This document shows positions 24,676 through 33,758 of a stretch of 64,000 nucleotides of DNA, in pieces. Both the position numbers and the translations under genes were made by a program. The notes beneath the pieces are model-generated. The model worked only from the letters and a program-made list of their open reading frames with translations, made no database searches and had not been told where the DNA came from. Origin of the DNA: Novosphingobium sp. SG707 (GTDB lineage: Bacteria; Pseudomonadota; Alphaproteobacteria; Sphingomonadales; Sphingomonadaceae); the NCBI RefSeq assembly GCF_012275515.1, contig NZ_JAAZQL010000004.1, positions 186,001 through 250,000 on the forward strand, given 5' to 3'. How positions within the stretch are numbered: the stretch's first letter is position 1; every line of letters begins with the position of its first letter.

Positions 24676-25728
24676 ATGGCCCGCAAACAGATCCGCGCCG
24701 CTTTTGACCCCATCGAAGATGTGGCCTCCTTCCGCAGCCCGAACGCTCGCGCCAATCCTTCCCGACGTGCGCGAACCGAGCTGGAATTTGACGAGCCGAC
24801 CATATTGGGCGCGCTCTTTGGCCAGTTTGACGCCAATCTGGTGCTGATCGAAAACCGGCTGGGGGTTTATATCTCGGCCCGTGGCAATCGCATCCTGATC
24901 GAAGGCAATGAAGACAATGTCGCCCGCGCGCGTGAAGTGCTGCAAGGCATGCACAGCCGCCTGCTCTCGGGGCAGGAAGTGGACGCGGGCGCGGTCGAAT
25001 CGCTGATCGCCATGTCGGTCGAGCCCACGCTGGAAGGCATCATCACCGGGGATGAAACCCATCCCCCGATCATGATCCGCACGCGCGGCAAGACCATCGT
25101 CCCGCGCAGCCCGACCCAGATCGACTATATGCGCGCACTGACCCGCAATGATGTCATCTTCGCCCTTGGCCCGGCGGGCACCGGCAAGACCTATATCGCC
25201 GTGGCGCAGGCCGTGTCGCAGCTCATCACCGGCAGCGTCAAGCGCCTGATCCTGAGCCGCCCAGCGGTCGAGGCGGGCGAAAAGCTCGGCTTTCTGCCCG
25301 GCGATATGAAGGACAAGGTCGATCCCTATCTGCGGCCTTTGTACGATGCGCTCTTTGACTGCATGCCGCCCGAGCAGGTCGAGCGACGTCTGGCCAATGG
25401 CGAGATCGAGGTGGCGCCCATCGCCTTCATGCGCGGTCGCACGCTGGCCGATGCCTTCGTCATCCTTGACGAGGCGCAGAACACCACGGCGGCCCAGATG
25501 AAGATGTTCCTGACCCGCTTTGGCATGAACAGCCGGATGGTCATCTGCGGTGACCCCAAGCAGGTCGACCTGCCCGGCGGCATGGCGGCCAGTGGGCTGA
25601 ACGATGCCGTTGTGCGGCTGGAGGGTGTCGAAGGCATCGCCACGGTGCGCTTCAAGGGATCGGACGTGGTGCGCCACCCGATCGTGGGCCGCATTGTCGA
25701 AGCCTATGAAGGCAAGAACGAGGATTAG
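24676..25728 (+). CDS. phoH: PhoH family ATPase
   Basis: A 350-residue cytoplasmic P-loop protein. An N-terminal KH-like domain is followed by Walker A GPAGTGKT (165-172) and Walker B FVILDEAQN. PhoH proteins are ATPases linked to RNA metabolism and RNA helicase activity, and are regularly encoded next to the endoribonuclease YbeY, as here with 41 bases between the genes. The ATG has AAGGAG six bases upstream. This starts a probable four-gene unit phoH-ybeY-CBS protein-lysR. Confidence 0.95.
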   Translation: MARKQIRAAFDPIEDVASFRSPNARANPSRRARTELEFDEPTILGALFGQFDANLVLIENRLGVYISARGNRILIEGNEDNVARAREVLQGMHSRLLSGQEVDAGAVESLIAMSVEPTLEGIITGDETHPPIMIRTRGKTIVPRSPTQIDYMRALTRNDVIFALGPAGTGKTYIAVAQAVSQLITGSVKRLILSRPAVEAGEKLGFLPGDMKDKVDPYLRPLYDALFDCMPPEQVERRLANGEIEVAPIAFMRGRTLADAFVILDEAQNTTAAQMKMFLTRFGMNSRMVICGDPKQVDLPGGMAASGLNDAVVRLEGVEGIATVRFKGSDVVRHPIVGRIVEAYEGKNED

Positions 25729-25769
25729 GCTTCGACATTCCCGCCGCCAGCGCCTAGGGGAGCCGACCT

Positions 25770-26267
25770 ATGCTGACGCTTGAAATCGACATCGAATCTC
25801 CCTGGCCGGAATCCACTGATTGGGAAGCCCTTGCCGCCCGCGCGGCGGGGGCTTTGTCCGTGGTCGCCCCCGAACTGGCCAAGGAATGCCTGAGCACCAG
25901 CATGATCTTCACCTCGGACGCAGAGGTGCAGGTGCTTAACGCCGAATGGCGGGGCAAGGACAAGCCGACCAACGTGCTCTCCTTTCCCATGCTGGCGCGC
26001 GAGGATCTGCTTGATCTGGCCGATGACGGGCCACCCGAATTGCTGGGCGATATTGCGCTGGCCTATGAAACCTGCGCGCGTGAGGCAATGGACAAGGGCA
26101 TCGCGCTGGCCGATCATGCCTCGCACCTGATTATCCATGGTTTGCTGCATCTGGCGGGGCTCGATCACGAGATTTCCGAGGAAGATGCGCGCGAGATGGA
26201 AGTTTTGGAGATAAAGGCGCTTGCGCTGATCGGCATTGCCGACCCATATGGCGACCATCACCTTTGA
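25770..26267 (+). CDS. ybeY: Endoribonuclease YbeY (rRNA maturation factor)
   Basis: A 165-residue zinc-dependent RNase needed for 16S rRNA 3'-end maturation and 70S ribosome quality control. The metal site HGLLHLAGLDH is complete, with His123, His127 and His133. An upstream SMIFTSDAEVQVLNAEWRGKDKPTNVLSFP stretch (about 44-73; residues N and S in NVLSFP conserved) is typical. Start ATG 41 bases after phoH. Its end may overlap the start of the CBS-domain gene, depending on which start that gene uses. Confidence 0.95.
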   Translation: MLTLEIDIESPWPESTDWEALAARAAGALSVVAPELAKECLSTSMIFTSDAEVQVLNAEWRGKDKPTNVLSFPMLAREDLLDLADDGPPELLGDIALAYETCAREAMDKGIALADHASHLIIHGLLHLAGLDHEISEEDAREMEVLEIKALALIGIADPYGDHHL

Positions 26268-26286
26268 ATTTCTTGCAATCGGAGTA

Positions 26287-27213
26287 ATGCACAAAGTGGC
26301 CGACATGGGCCGAACAGGGGATTCCGGCCTCGGAGAGCCGGACAGTAAGCGCTCTTTATGGCGCTCGGTTCTGCGCTTCTTTGAAGGGGGCGATCAGGAT
26401 CAGTCGCTGCGCGCCCATCTGGAAGACATTATCGACGAACATGAGGAGGAAGGCAGCCCCGGCGAGGCGGGCGATCTTTCGATGCTTGAGCGGCAGATGC
26501 TGCGCAACCTGTTGCATTTTTCCGAACTGGACGCGGCCGATGTCTGCATCCCGCGCGGCCAGATCATCGCGCTGGCGCATAATGCCCCGTGGCCCGATGT
26601 GGTGGCCGCCTTTGCCGAACATGGCCATTCGCGCATGCCTGTCTATCGCGAGACGCTCGACGAGGTGATCGGCATGATCCTCATCAAGGATGTCTTCCCC
26701 TATCTGGCGCGCGGCGAGGAGCCGCAGGGCAACTGGACGCGGATGATGCGCCAGCCCTTGTTCGTGCCCACCGCGCGCGGTGCGCTCGACGTGCTGGCCG
26801 ACATGCGCTCCAGCCGGGTGCATCTGGCCGTGGTGGTTGATGAATATTCGGGCACAGAGGGCATCATCACTTTTGAGGATCTGGTCGAGGAAATCGTCGG
26901 CGAGATCGAGGATGAGCATGACGATGCTCCGGCCGAATTGCTGCGCCCCCTCGACGATGGTCTATGGGATGCCGATGCCAAGGTCGAACTTGACGAAGTG
27001 GGCAAGCGGGTCGATCCGCGCCTCGCCGAAGTCGAGGAAGACATTGATACTCTGGGCGGGCTGGCCTTTGTGCTGTCCGGCCATGTGCCGCCGGTAGGCG
27101 CGCGGATCGCGCATGCCAGCGGCTGGATCATCGAAGTAACCGAGGCTGACGAGCGCCACGTGATTCGCCTTCGCCTGCATCCGCCCGCCAGCCATGGCGT
27201 ACAAGAGGACTGA
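26287..27213 (+). CDS. CorC/HlyC-type CBS-domain protein
   Basis: About 308 residues: an acidic N-terminus, a pair of CBS domains (about 65-190: VCIPRGQIIALAHNAPW, GHSRMPVYRETLDEVIGMILIKDVF, then VVDEYSGTEGIITFEDLVEEIVGEI), and a C-terminal CorC_HlyC domain with DIDTLGGLAFVLSGHVPPVG. The membrane DUF21 domain of larger relatives is absent, so this is the short CorC type, linked to magnesium and cobalt efflux and found beside ybeY in many bacteria. Start choice is uncertain: the ATG at 26287 has a very close GGAG, while the ATGs at 26236 (overlapping ybeY) and 26305 are alternatives. Confidence 0.9.
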   Translation: MHKVADMGRTGDSGLGEPDSKRSLWRSVLRFFEGGDQDQSLRAHLEDIIDEHEEEGSPGEAGDLSMLERQMLRNLLHFSELDAADVCIPRGQIIALAHNAPWPDVVAAFAEHGHSRMPVYRETLDEVIGMILIKDVFPYLARGEEPQGNWTRMMRQPLFVPTARGALDVLADMRSSRVHLAVVVDEYSGTEGIITFEDLVEEIVGEIEDEHDDAPAELLRPLDDGLWDADAKVELDEVGKRVDPRLAEVEEDIDTLGGLAFVLSGHVPPVGARIAHASGWIIEVTEADERHVIRLRLHPPASHGVQED

Positions 27214-27219
27214 TCGATC

Positions 27220-28107
27220 ATGCCCGCCACCCGCCGCCTGCCCCCCCTGCGCGCGCTGGAAGCCTTTGTCCGCACGGTTCGCCTTGGTTCGGCCAAGGCC
27301 GCGGCCAGCGAATTGGGCCTGAGCCCTTCGGCGCTGTCCCGCCGCGTGGGCGCGCTGGAGGATTTCGTGGGCAAGCGCCTGTTTACGCGGCAGCATCAGG
27401 CAATGAAGCTGACCGATGACGGCCATGCCTTTTACGCCGCCGTCAGCCCCAAGCTGGAAGATCTGGCCGAAGCGGTCGAGTCACAGATGGAGGCCAGCAA
27501 TGTGATGCGCCTGCATCTGGGCGTTCCCGCGCTGTTTGCCGGCACGCGCCTGTTTCCGCGCCTGCCCGAATTGCGCAAACTGCATCCGCGCCTGCATATC
27601 GACTTTGATACCGGGGCCCAGCTCGAATCGGAACTGGGCGATTCGATCGATGCGGCCATCGTGCTGTCCAAGGAGCCCGATCCCGCGCTCCACTCAGTAC
27701 GTCTCGATCATAACAAGATCCACGCTTTCGCCTCGCCCGCGCTGGCGGCCGAGATCGGCGCGACGCCCGATCTGGCCCGCCTGTCAAAGCAGACTTTCGT
27801 GATCTCGACCGACCTGCCCGAAAGCCTTGATGTGTGGAAGGGCGCGCTGGGGCTGGAACGGCTGGAACCGGCCGCGATCGACCATTTCGACTCCGCCCAG
27901 CTTATCATTGCGGCCGCCGTTCAGGGGCTGGGCATCGCCATCGTCCATGACGACCACTTCCTGCGCCCCGGCGATGACCGTCTGGTCCGCCTGTTCGACG
28001 CCGATATCGACAGCCCCTACAGCTATTGGTTCGTGTGCCGCCCGCGCGCGCTGGAAACGCGCCCGGTGCGGATTTTCCACGATTGGCTGATCAAGGCTGG
28101 GCTTTAA
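27220..28107 (+). CDS. LysR family transcriptional regulator (GcvA-like)
   Basis: A 295-residue regulator. The N-terminal winged helix-turn-helix covers about residues 8-66 ([41 protein letters not shown]), shown here by its landmark residues ALEAF and SALSRRV, and the rest is a periplasmic-binding-protein-like effector domain. The PPLRALEAF opening is typical of the GcvA-like branch. It starts 6 bases after the CBS-protein gene, so it is probably co-transcribed, and its target is not evident: no divergently transcribed gene sits beside it. It overlaps the 3' end of the convergent chemotaxis receptor gene by 4 bases. Confidence 0.92.
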   Translation: MPATRRLPPLRALEAFVRTVRLGSAKAAASELGLSPSALSRRVGALEDFVGKRLFTRQHQAMKLTDDGHAFYAAVSPKLEDLAEAVESQMEASNVMRLHLGVPALFAGTRLFPRLPELRKLHPRLHIDFDTGAQLESELGDSIDAAIVLSKEPDPALHSVRLDHNKIHAFASPALAAEIGATPDLARLSKQTFVISTDLPESLDVWKGALGLERLEPAAIDHFDSAQLIIAAAVQGLGIAIVHDDHFLRPGDDRLVRLFDADIDSPYSYWFVCRPRALETRPVRIFHDWLIKAGL

Positions 28108-29864
28108 GCGGCGTGACGCAGCCCGTCGCGGGTTGAGCGGCGGGCCAGAGTGAAGCGCTGCACCACGCCCGACAGGCGCTCGGCCTCATGGGCCAGAGAG
28201 CGCGAGGCGGCCGTCGATTCCTCGACCAGCGCGGCATTCTGCTGAGTGGCCATGTCGAGTTCGTTGAGAACCTGATTGACGCCGGCAATGGCCTCGGACT
28301 GGTGGGCCGCATTGGTGGCCAGCGTGGAGAGCATACCCGCCACCTCGGTCGAGCGTTCGACAATGCGTTCAAGGCTGGCCTGGGTGCGGCTGACCATATC
28401 AACTCCCGTGCGCACCTCTTCGCCCGAATGGACGATCAGCGCGCCGATCTCCTTGGCCGCCAGCGCGCTGCGCTCGGCCAGATTGCGCACTTCGGTGGCC
28501 ACTACAGCAAAGCCGCGCCCGGCGTCCCCCGCCCGCGCCGCCTCGACTCCGGCGTTGAGCGCCAAAAGGTTGGTCTGGAACGAAATGCCGTCGATGATCT
28601 CGACAATGGAGCGCATCTTTTCCGAGGTCGCCGCGATGGATTGCATCGCCGCCACCGCGCCCTGCATCAACTCGCCACTGTTCGAGGCCTCCCGCTCGGC
28701 CTCATGCGCCGATCCGGCCACGCTGGTCACGCCCTGCCCGGTCTGGGCCACCGAATGGGCCAGTTCGCGCACGGTATTGGCTGTGTTGCCCAAAGATGCA
28801 GCCTGGAGCTCTGTACGATGAGCCAGATCCTGCGCCGCCGAGGAAATCTCGCCAGCCCCGGAACGCACCGCGTTGGAGGAGACCGAAACGGCTGAAATCT
28901 GTTCGGACAGCGAGGCGGCCGTGGCATTGAAATCATTGCGCAACTGTTCGTATTCGGCCGGAAATTCCTCGTCCAGCCGCTCATCCAGCCGCCCCTGACG
29001 CAGGGCGGCCAAACCACGCTCCAGCGCGCCGGTGATCTTCTGCTGGGCGGCCAGTTTGGTCTCGGCCTCGGCGCGGCTGCGATTGGCAACCGATTGGCGG
29101 ATCTCCTCCAGCGCGCGGGCGATGTCGCCCAATTCATCGCTCTTGTCGATGCCGGGAATGTCGCGGTCCAGATTGCCCGCAGCCATATCGCCCATCGCAT
29201 CCTTCAAATGCGAAACCGGTCGCGTCACCCGCAGCGAGAACATCAGCAGCACCAGCAGGCCAATGCCGACGCCCAGCATACCCAGCACAATATTGCGCTG
29301 GATCGCGGTATCGGCCTGTTCCAGCACCTTGCCCGCAATCTGATTGACCAGCTTGACGTTGTAATCCTTGTCGGCCTCAATCGCGCCTTGCAGATCGCGC
29401 GAATGGCCCACGATATCGCCATTGAACAGCGCAATAGCGCGGTCATGCTGATTGCTCAGTTCAGCGGCGCGAATGACTTCAACGTCCTGTCGGAACAATT
29501 GCCAGCGCTGGACGAAATCCTCGTAAAGCCGCCGATCTTCCTTGTCGCTGATCAATTTCTTGTAATCGGCAATACCCTGTTCGGCATTGGCCAGAGCCTT
29601 GTCGAGCGAGGCGGATTGCTTGGTGGCCTCATCAGGCGATTGCGCCAGAATCATGCGCGACATGCGGATGCGCGCGATTTCAAAATCGACGATGATCGAA
29701 TTGAGCTTGTCCACGCTGGGGACCGAATTGCTGGCCAGATAGGCCATATCGGCGCGCATGGTCGACGCGCCCTGAACGGCCAATGTGGCCCCAAAGCCGA
29801 TGATGGCCGCCAGCGAAAGCGAGCCTGCGGCGACAAGTGTGCTGATTTTTGCGCGAGCGAGCAC
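28104..29864 (-). CDS. Methyl-accepting chemotaxis protein
   Basis: A 586-residue transmembrane receptor. Helix 1 (about 8-32) and helix 2 (about 190-210) bracket a periplasmic four-helix-bundle domain of about 155 residues. A HAMP domain follows ([27 protein letters not shown]), then a long coiled coil and the signalling domain, whose hairpin tip reads [23 protein letters not shown]. There is no CheR-binding pentapeptide at the end. The start is a GTG with AGAGGA seven bases upstream. No other chemotaxis genes are in the window, so the receptor feeds a pathway encoded elsewhere. Ligand unknown. Confidence 0.94.
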   Translation of the reverse strand: MLARAKISTLVAAGSLSLAAIIGFGATLAVQGASTMRADMAYLASNSVPSVDKLNSIIVDFEIARIRMSRMILAQSPDEATKQSASLDKALANAEQGIADYKKLISDKEDRRLYEDFVQRWQLFRQDVEVIRAAELSNQHDRAIALFNGDIVGHSRDLQGAIEADKDYNVKLVNQIAGKVLEQADTAIQRNIVLGMLGVGIGLLVLLMFSLRVTRPVSHLKDAMGDMAAGNLDRDIPGIDKSDELGDIARALEEIRQSVANRSRAEAETKLAAQQKITGALERGLAALRQGRLDERLDEEFPAEYEQLRNDFNATAASLSEQISAVSVSSNAVRSGAGEISSAAQDLAHRTELQAASLGNTANTVRELAHSVAQTGQGVTSVAGSAHEAEREASNSGELMQGAVAAMQSIAATSEKMRSIVEIIDGISFQTNLLALNAGVEAARAGDAGRGFAVVATEVRNLAERSALAAKEIGALIVHSGEEVRTGVDMVSRTQASLERIVERSTEVAGMLSTLATNAAHQSEAIAGVNQVLNELDMATQQNAALVEESTAASRSLAHEAERLSGVVQRFTLARRSTRDGLRHAA

Positions 29865-30026
29865 GGACTATCCTCTCGAGACTGTCCGTTTACTATCGTT
29901 CACAAGCAATGGAGATCGGTTGAACCGATGGCTAGGGACGAGCCCTGAAGAAGAGTTAACAGTTGGTGCAAACGCAGATCCGCCCCGCGCCCTCCACCTG
30001 GGAGAGCGCGGGAGCGGACCATGGGA

Positions 30027-30494
30027 TCAGGCCGCCGAAACCACAGCCTTGACGATCTTGCCCGGATTGCGGGGAGGTTCGCCCTTGGGCAGCGCGTCAA
30101 TGAATTCCATGCCCGACTGGACCATGCCCCAAACCGTGTACTGACGGTCGAGGAAGGTGGCATCGTCAAAGCAGATGAAGAACTGGCTGTTGGCCGAGTG
30201 CGGATAGGAGGTGCGGGCCATCGAGCACACGCCGCGCACATGCGGTTCGTTGTTGAATTCAGCCTTCAGGTCGGGCTTGTCGCTCCCGCCGGTGCCGGTG
30301 CCGTTGGGGCAGCCGCCCTGCGCCATGAAACCGGGGATCACGCGGTGGAAGGTGATGCCGTCATAGAAGCCTTCGCCGACCAGTTCCTTGATGCGTTCAA
30401 CGTGGCCGGGGGCCAGATCGGGGCGCAGCTTGATGACAACATCGCCGATGCCGTTGCCGGTGTCCACGGTGAAGGTGAGAATTTCGTCGGCCAT
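30027..30494 (-). CDS. Peptidyl-prolyl cis-trans isomerase (cyclophilin)
   Basis: A 155-residue cyclophilin with the conserved FHRVIPGFMAQGG, SMARTSYPHSANSQFFIC and LDRQYTVWGMV stretches, including the catalytic Arg (FHR) and the substrate-binding Phe/Gln residues. It has no signal peptide, so it is the cytoplasmic PpiB type. Start ATG at 30494 with AGGAG eight bases upstream; the open frame further upstream reads into non-coding sequence. Monocistronic, divergent from mgtE across a 167-base gap in which I see no gene. Confidence 0.94.
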   Translation of the reverse strand: MADEILTFTVDTGNGIGDVVIKLRPDLAPGHVERIKELVGEGFYDGITFHRVIPGFMAQGGCPNGTGTGGSDKPDLKAEFNNEPHVRGVCSMARTSYPHSANSQFFICFDDATFLDRQYTVWGMVQSGMEFIDALPKGEPPRNPGKIVKAVVSAA

Positions 30495-30661
30495 GGGTAA
30501 AGCTCCTGTATGGACGTGGCGAGGATTGGCCATCATCGCCCTTTTCTGGCCGCGCTGATAAAGGGGCCCCGCGTCCAAGGCCAGCAGTTTGTGCGGTCCC
30601 TTGCGTTAAACGCATCCTGCACGGTTGCTTTTATTCGCTTAATGCCTAATCCCCTTCCCCC

Positions 30662-32101
30662 ATGACTGTCGAGCCTGTCGATCCTCTCTATGCCGATGCC
30701 CCCACCGCCCAAATCGAGGCGGCGGAGGAAAACACGCGCCATGACAGCCTGGACGAAGACAACCAGTTGAAGGGGGAATTCGTCCGCCGGGTCCGCGCGG
30801 CCCTTGATGCAGGGGAGGTCGACGCGGTCTATGCGCTGGTCGAGCCGCTGCACCCGGCCGATGTGGCCGACCTGTTCGAACAGATCGACGCCGATGAGCG
30901 CCCGGCGCTGGCCGATGCCATTTCCGACCTGATGGGCGGCGAGGTCTTTGCCGAACTGAACGACCACGTGCGCGAGGCACTGGTCGATGAATTGTCGGCC
31001 GGAGACATTGCCGACATTGCCGAGGAGATGGAGACCGACGACGCGGTCGCCCTGCTCGAAGACCTTGAGCCGGAAGAACAGCAGGCGGTTCTGGCCGAAA
31101 TGGAGCCGGAAGAACGCGCCGCCATCGAATCCGCGCTGGCCTATCCCGAGGAGACCGCAGGCCGCCTGATGAGCCGCGATTATATCGCGGTGGGCGAGCA
31201 TATGAGCGTGGGCGAGCTGATCCATTATCTGCGCGACAACAAGGATCTGGCCACCGAATTCTGGGAAATCTTCATCGTCGATGCCCGCCACCATCCGGTC
31301 GGCACGTGCCAGCTTTCCTGGATCCTGCGCACCGATCGCCATGTGACGCTATCCAATGTGATGAAGCGCGACCAGACGCTGATCCCGGTGGGCATGGATC
31401 AGGAAGAAGTGGCGCTGCGCTTCCAGAAATACGCGCTGATTTCGGCCGCCGTGGTCGATGAAAGCGGGCGGCTGGTTGGTCAGATCACGGTCGACGACGT
31501 GGTCCACATCATTCAGGAAGAAGCCAGCGAGGACATCCTGCGCCTGTCTGGCGCGGGCGATGGTGACATCAACGAACCGATCCTGATGACGGTGCGCACG
31601 CGCCTGTCATGGCTGGTGGTCAATCTGGGCACGGCGATCATCGCTTCCTCGGTGGTCGGCCTGTTTCAGGGGGCAATTGCGCGATTCGCGCTGCTGGCCG
31701 TGCTGATGCCGATTGTCTCCGGGATGGGCGGCAATGCGGGCACCCAGACGCTGGCCGTGGTGGTGCGCGCGATTGCGACCAACGAATTGACCAGCTCGAA
31801 TACGGTCCGCATGGTCCTGCGCGAATTGCGCATCGCGATGGCCAATGGCCTGTCGCTGGGTCTGATGATCGGCACGGGCACGACGCTGCTTTTCGGCAAT
31901 CCGCATCTGGGCGCGGTGATCGGGGCGGCCATGGTCATCAACAATCTGGTCGCGGGCCTTGCGGGCATCTTGGTGCCCGTCACTCTGGACCGGCTGCGGG
32001 TTGATCCAGCCGTCTCTTCGGCCGTATTTGTAACCACGGCCACCGATGTCATGGGCTTCTTCTCCTTCCTCGGCCTTGCCGTTCTGACGGGACTTGCCTG
32101 A
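30662..32101 (+). CDS. mgtE: Magnesium transporter MgtE
   Basis: A 479-residue Mg2+ channel. The N-terminal superhelical domain (many EELxPAD-like repeats: VEPLHPADVADLFEQ, DDAVALLEDLEPEEQ) runs to about residue 150. The CBS pair follows (about 155-290), which closes the channel at high cytosolic Mg2+, then five membrane helices with the conserved PIVSGMGGNAGTQTLAVVVRAIA pore segment (residues about 355-377). All regulatory and pore landmarks are present. The stop overlaps the start of the DUF1489 gene by one base (TGATG), so the two are coupled. I see no riboswitch in the leader, though a detailed fold was not possible. Confidence 0.96.
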   Translation: MTVEPVDPLYADAPTAQIEAAEENTRHDSLDEDNQLKGEFVRRVRAALDAGEVDAVYALVEPLHPADVADLFEQIDADERPALADAISDLMGGEVFAELNDHVREALVDELSAGDIADIAEEMETDDAVALLEDLEPEEQQAVLAEMEPEERAAIESALAYPEETAGRLMSRDYIAVGEHMSVGELIHYLRDNKDLATEFWEIFIVDARHHPVGTCQLSWILRTDRHVTLSNVMKRDQTLIPVGMDQEEVALRFQKYALISAAVVDESGRLVGQITVDDVVHIIQEEASEDILRLSGAGDGDINEPILMTVRTRLSWLVVNLGTAIIASSVVGLFQGAIARFALLAVLMPIVSGMGGNAGTQTLAVVVRAIATNELTSSNTVRMVLRELRIAMANGLSLGLMIGTGTTLLFGNPHLGAVIGAAMVINNLVAGLAGILVPVTLDRLRVDPAVSSAVFVTTATDVMGFFSFLGLAVLTGLA

Positions 32102-32508
32102 TGCCCCTGAATATGACCAAAGTTGCCTATGGCGCCCAATCCATGGCCGAAATTCACGAATGGTTCTCGCCTGAGGGGCGGCGCGGAGGCGCCAAGGTGG
32201 CGCGGCTAACCACACGCAACCGACCCAAGCGAGCGGCCGAGATGATCGGCGGATCGCTGTTCTGGATTTTCAAGCACCAATTGGTGGCGCGCAGCGAAAT
32301 TCTGGGCTTTGAGGAGGACGAAGGCGGGCGCACTGCGATCCTGATTTCAACCGATCTGATCGATGTCGTGCCCACGCCGCGCCGCGCCCATCAGGGCTGG
32401 CGCTATCTGGAGGCCAAGGACGCCCCGGCCGATCTGGCCAGCGGAGACAATGGCGATGTCCTGCCCGCCAATGTGGCGGCGGAATTAGCGAAGCTGGGAC
32501 TGGTCTGA
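32101..32508 (+). CDS. DUF1489-type conserved protein
   Basis: A 135-residue soluble protein, basic in the first half (RRGGAKVARLTTRNRPKR) and with IGGSLFWIFKHQLVARSEILGFE and a QGWRYLEAKDAP stretch, which match the alphaproteobacterial DUF1489 family of unknown function. The ATG overlaps the mgtE stop by one base, so it is translated from the same mRNA. There is no membrane helix, signal or known catalytic motif. Convergent with the YciI-family gene, 3 bases apart. The pairing with mgtE may reflect only co-transcription. Confidence 0.8.
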   Translation: MPLNMTKVAYGAQSMAEIHEWFSPEGRRGGAKVARLTTRNRPKRAAEMIGGSLFWIFKHQLVARSEILGFEEDEGGRTAILISTDLIDVVPTPRRAHQGWRYLEAKDAPADLASGDNGDVLPANVAAELAKLGLV

Positions 32509-32511
32509 CGC

Positions 32512-32871
32512 CTAACGATGCTCGTGGATCGGGCGGATCTCGATCACACTGGGCACAGGCATCGGATTGGGGCAACGGCGCACCCAATCCAGCGCCTCGT
32601 CCATATCCCGCACCTCCCATAGCCAGAAACCGGCGATCAGTTCCCCGCTGGGTGTGAAAGGGCCATCGACGACCTCACGGGCCGCGCCGTCAAACAGGAT
32701 GCGCTTGCCCTGGTCCGATGCGGTCAATCCCTCGACCATAATCAGCACGCCCGCCTCGCGCAGCGCATCGTTGAAGCGCCCCATCGCGGCCATCATCTCC
32801 TGCGTCCACGCCGGGTCGAACCGGCCCGCTTCGCTTTCCTGGGTAGCCTTGACCATCACCAGAACGCGCAT
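32512..32871 (-). CDS. YciI-family (DGPF-type) protein
   Basis: A 119-residue protein of the YCII/DGPF family, identified by MRVLVMVKATQESEAG at the start, the REVVDGPFTPSGELIAGFWLWEV block in the middle, and a short C-terminal strand. Members are dimeric alpha-beta barrel proteins, often tied to sigma-factor operons in actinobacteria, with no general function established. GAGGATTAGG lies before the ATG. It starts 3 bases after nudC ends, so mutY-nudC-yciI probably form one transcript. Confidence 0.87.
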   Translation of the reverse strand: MRVLVMVKATQESEAGRFDPAWTQEMMAAMGRFNDALREAGVLIMVEGLTASDQGKRILFDGAAREVVDGPFTPSGELIAGFWLWEVRDMDEALDWVRRCPNPMPVPSVIEIRPIHEHR

Positions 32872-32874
32872 GAC

Positions 32875-33756
32875 CTAATCCTCCAGCCAATCCGCCAGCA
32901 AATGCCACGCCACCGCCGTGCGCGAAGGCGCGCTGAAGGCCGCGCCATCCTCGCCCCGGTCGCGCGCATGCATGGCCTCGACCACTTCGGCACGGGTGAA
33001 CCAGCGGGCATCTTCCAACTCGCTGTGGTCGATGGTCAGCGCCGGATCATCGGCAAAGGCATGGGCCGCGATCATCAGGCTGGAAGGGAAAGGCCATGGC
33101 TGGCTGGCGACATAGCGCACATCGCGGACCTTGACCCCCGCTTCCTCGAAAATCTCGCGGGCGACGGCCTCCTCAATGCTCTCCCCCGGCTCGATAAAAC
33201 CGGCCAGCGCGGAATAGCGATGCGGCGGAAAACGAGGTTGACGGCCCAGCAGAAGCCGCCCCTCATGCTCAACCGACATGATGACCACCGGATCGGTGCG
33301 GGGAAAATGCTGCGCCCCGCAGGCGGCGCAATCGCGCTGCCATCCGCCCTTGGCCAGCGCCGTGGCCGCGCCGCAACGCGCGCAGAACCGATGCCGCGCA
33401 TGCCAGCCCACCAGCGCCCGCGCCGCGCCATAGATCGCGATCTCGCCGCCATCCATGCCGTTCAGCGCCTGCCACAGGTTGAAACTGGCGGGCGCCGTAC
33501 TGGCCTGATCGGGAGCAGGCACCGGGGCAAAATGGCCGATACCCGCCCCGTCCAGCCCAAGGAACACCGCCTCGCCCTCGGGCGCTTCATCCGCCTCGCT
33601 CCAGATCAGAGCGCCGCTGGCAAGGCTGGGTTCCAGCCCTTCCATCTGCAACAGCCGCCCGCCCCGCGCCCACAACGCCGCCAGACGCGCAGGATCAGAA
33701 CGCACCGCATCGGCGCGGTCCAGAGGGTTGCCGGTAAAGGTCATGGGGGGACGCAT
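32875..33756 (-). CDS. nudC: NAD+ diphosphatase NudC
   Basis: A 293-residue Nudix hydrolase that splits NAD(H) and removes NAD caps from RNA 5' ends. It has the N-terminal beta domain, a four-cysteine zinc ribbon (FCARCG and DCAACG), the Nudix box GFIEPGESIEEAVAREIFEEAGV (catalytic Glu residues in REIFEE), and the diagnostic SQPWPFPSS that marks NADH pyrophosphatases. Start ATG at 33756, 2 bases past the mutY stop, with AAAGGA five bases upstream. Second gene of the mutY-nudC-yciI unit; together the first two suit repair and clean-up of damaged nucleotides. Confidence 0.95.
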   Translation of the reverse strand: MRPPMTFTGNPLDRADAVRSDPARLAALWARGGRLLQMEGLEPSLASGALIWSEADEAPEGEAVFLGLDGAGIGHFAPVPAPDQASTAPASFNLWQALNGMDGGEIAIYGAARALVGWHARHRFCARCGAATALAKGGWQRDCAACGAQHFPRTDPVVIMSVEHEGRLLLGRQPRFPPHRYSALAGFIEPGESIEEAVAREIFEEAGVKVRDVRYVASQPWPFPSSLMIAAHAFADDPALTIDHSELEDARWFTRAEVVEAMHARDRGEDGAAFSAPSRTAVAWHLLADWLED

Positions 33757-33758
33757 AT

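Noticed and set aside
30495..30661. Magnesium riboswitch in the mgtE leader
   Set aside because: I could not find the M-box or ykkC-type landmarks in the 167-base gap by eye; only unremarkable sequence is present.
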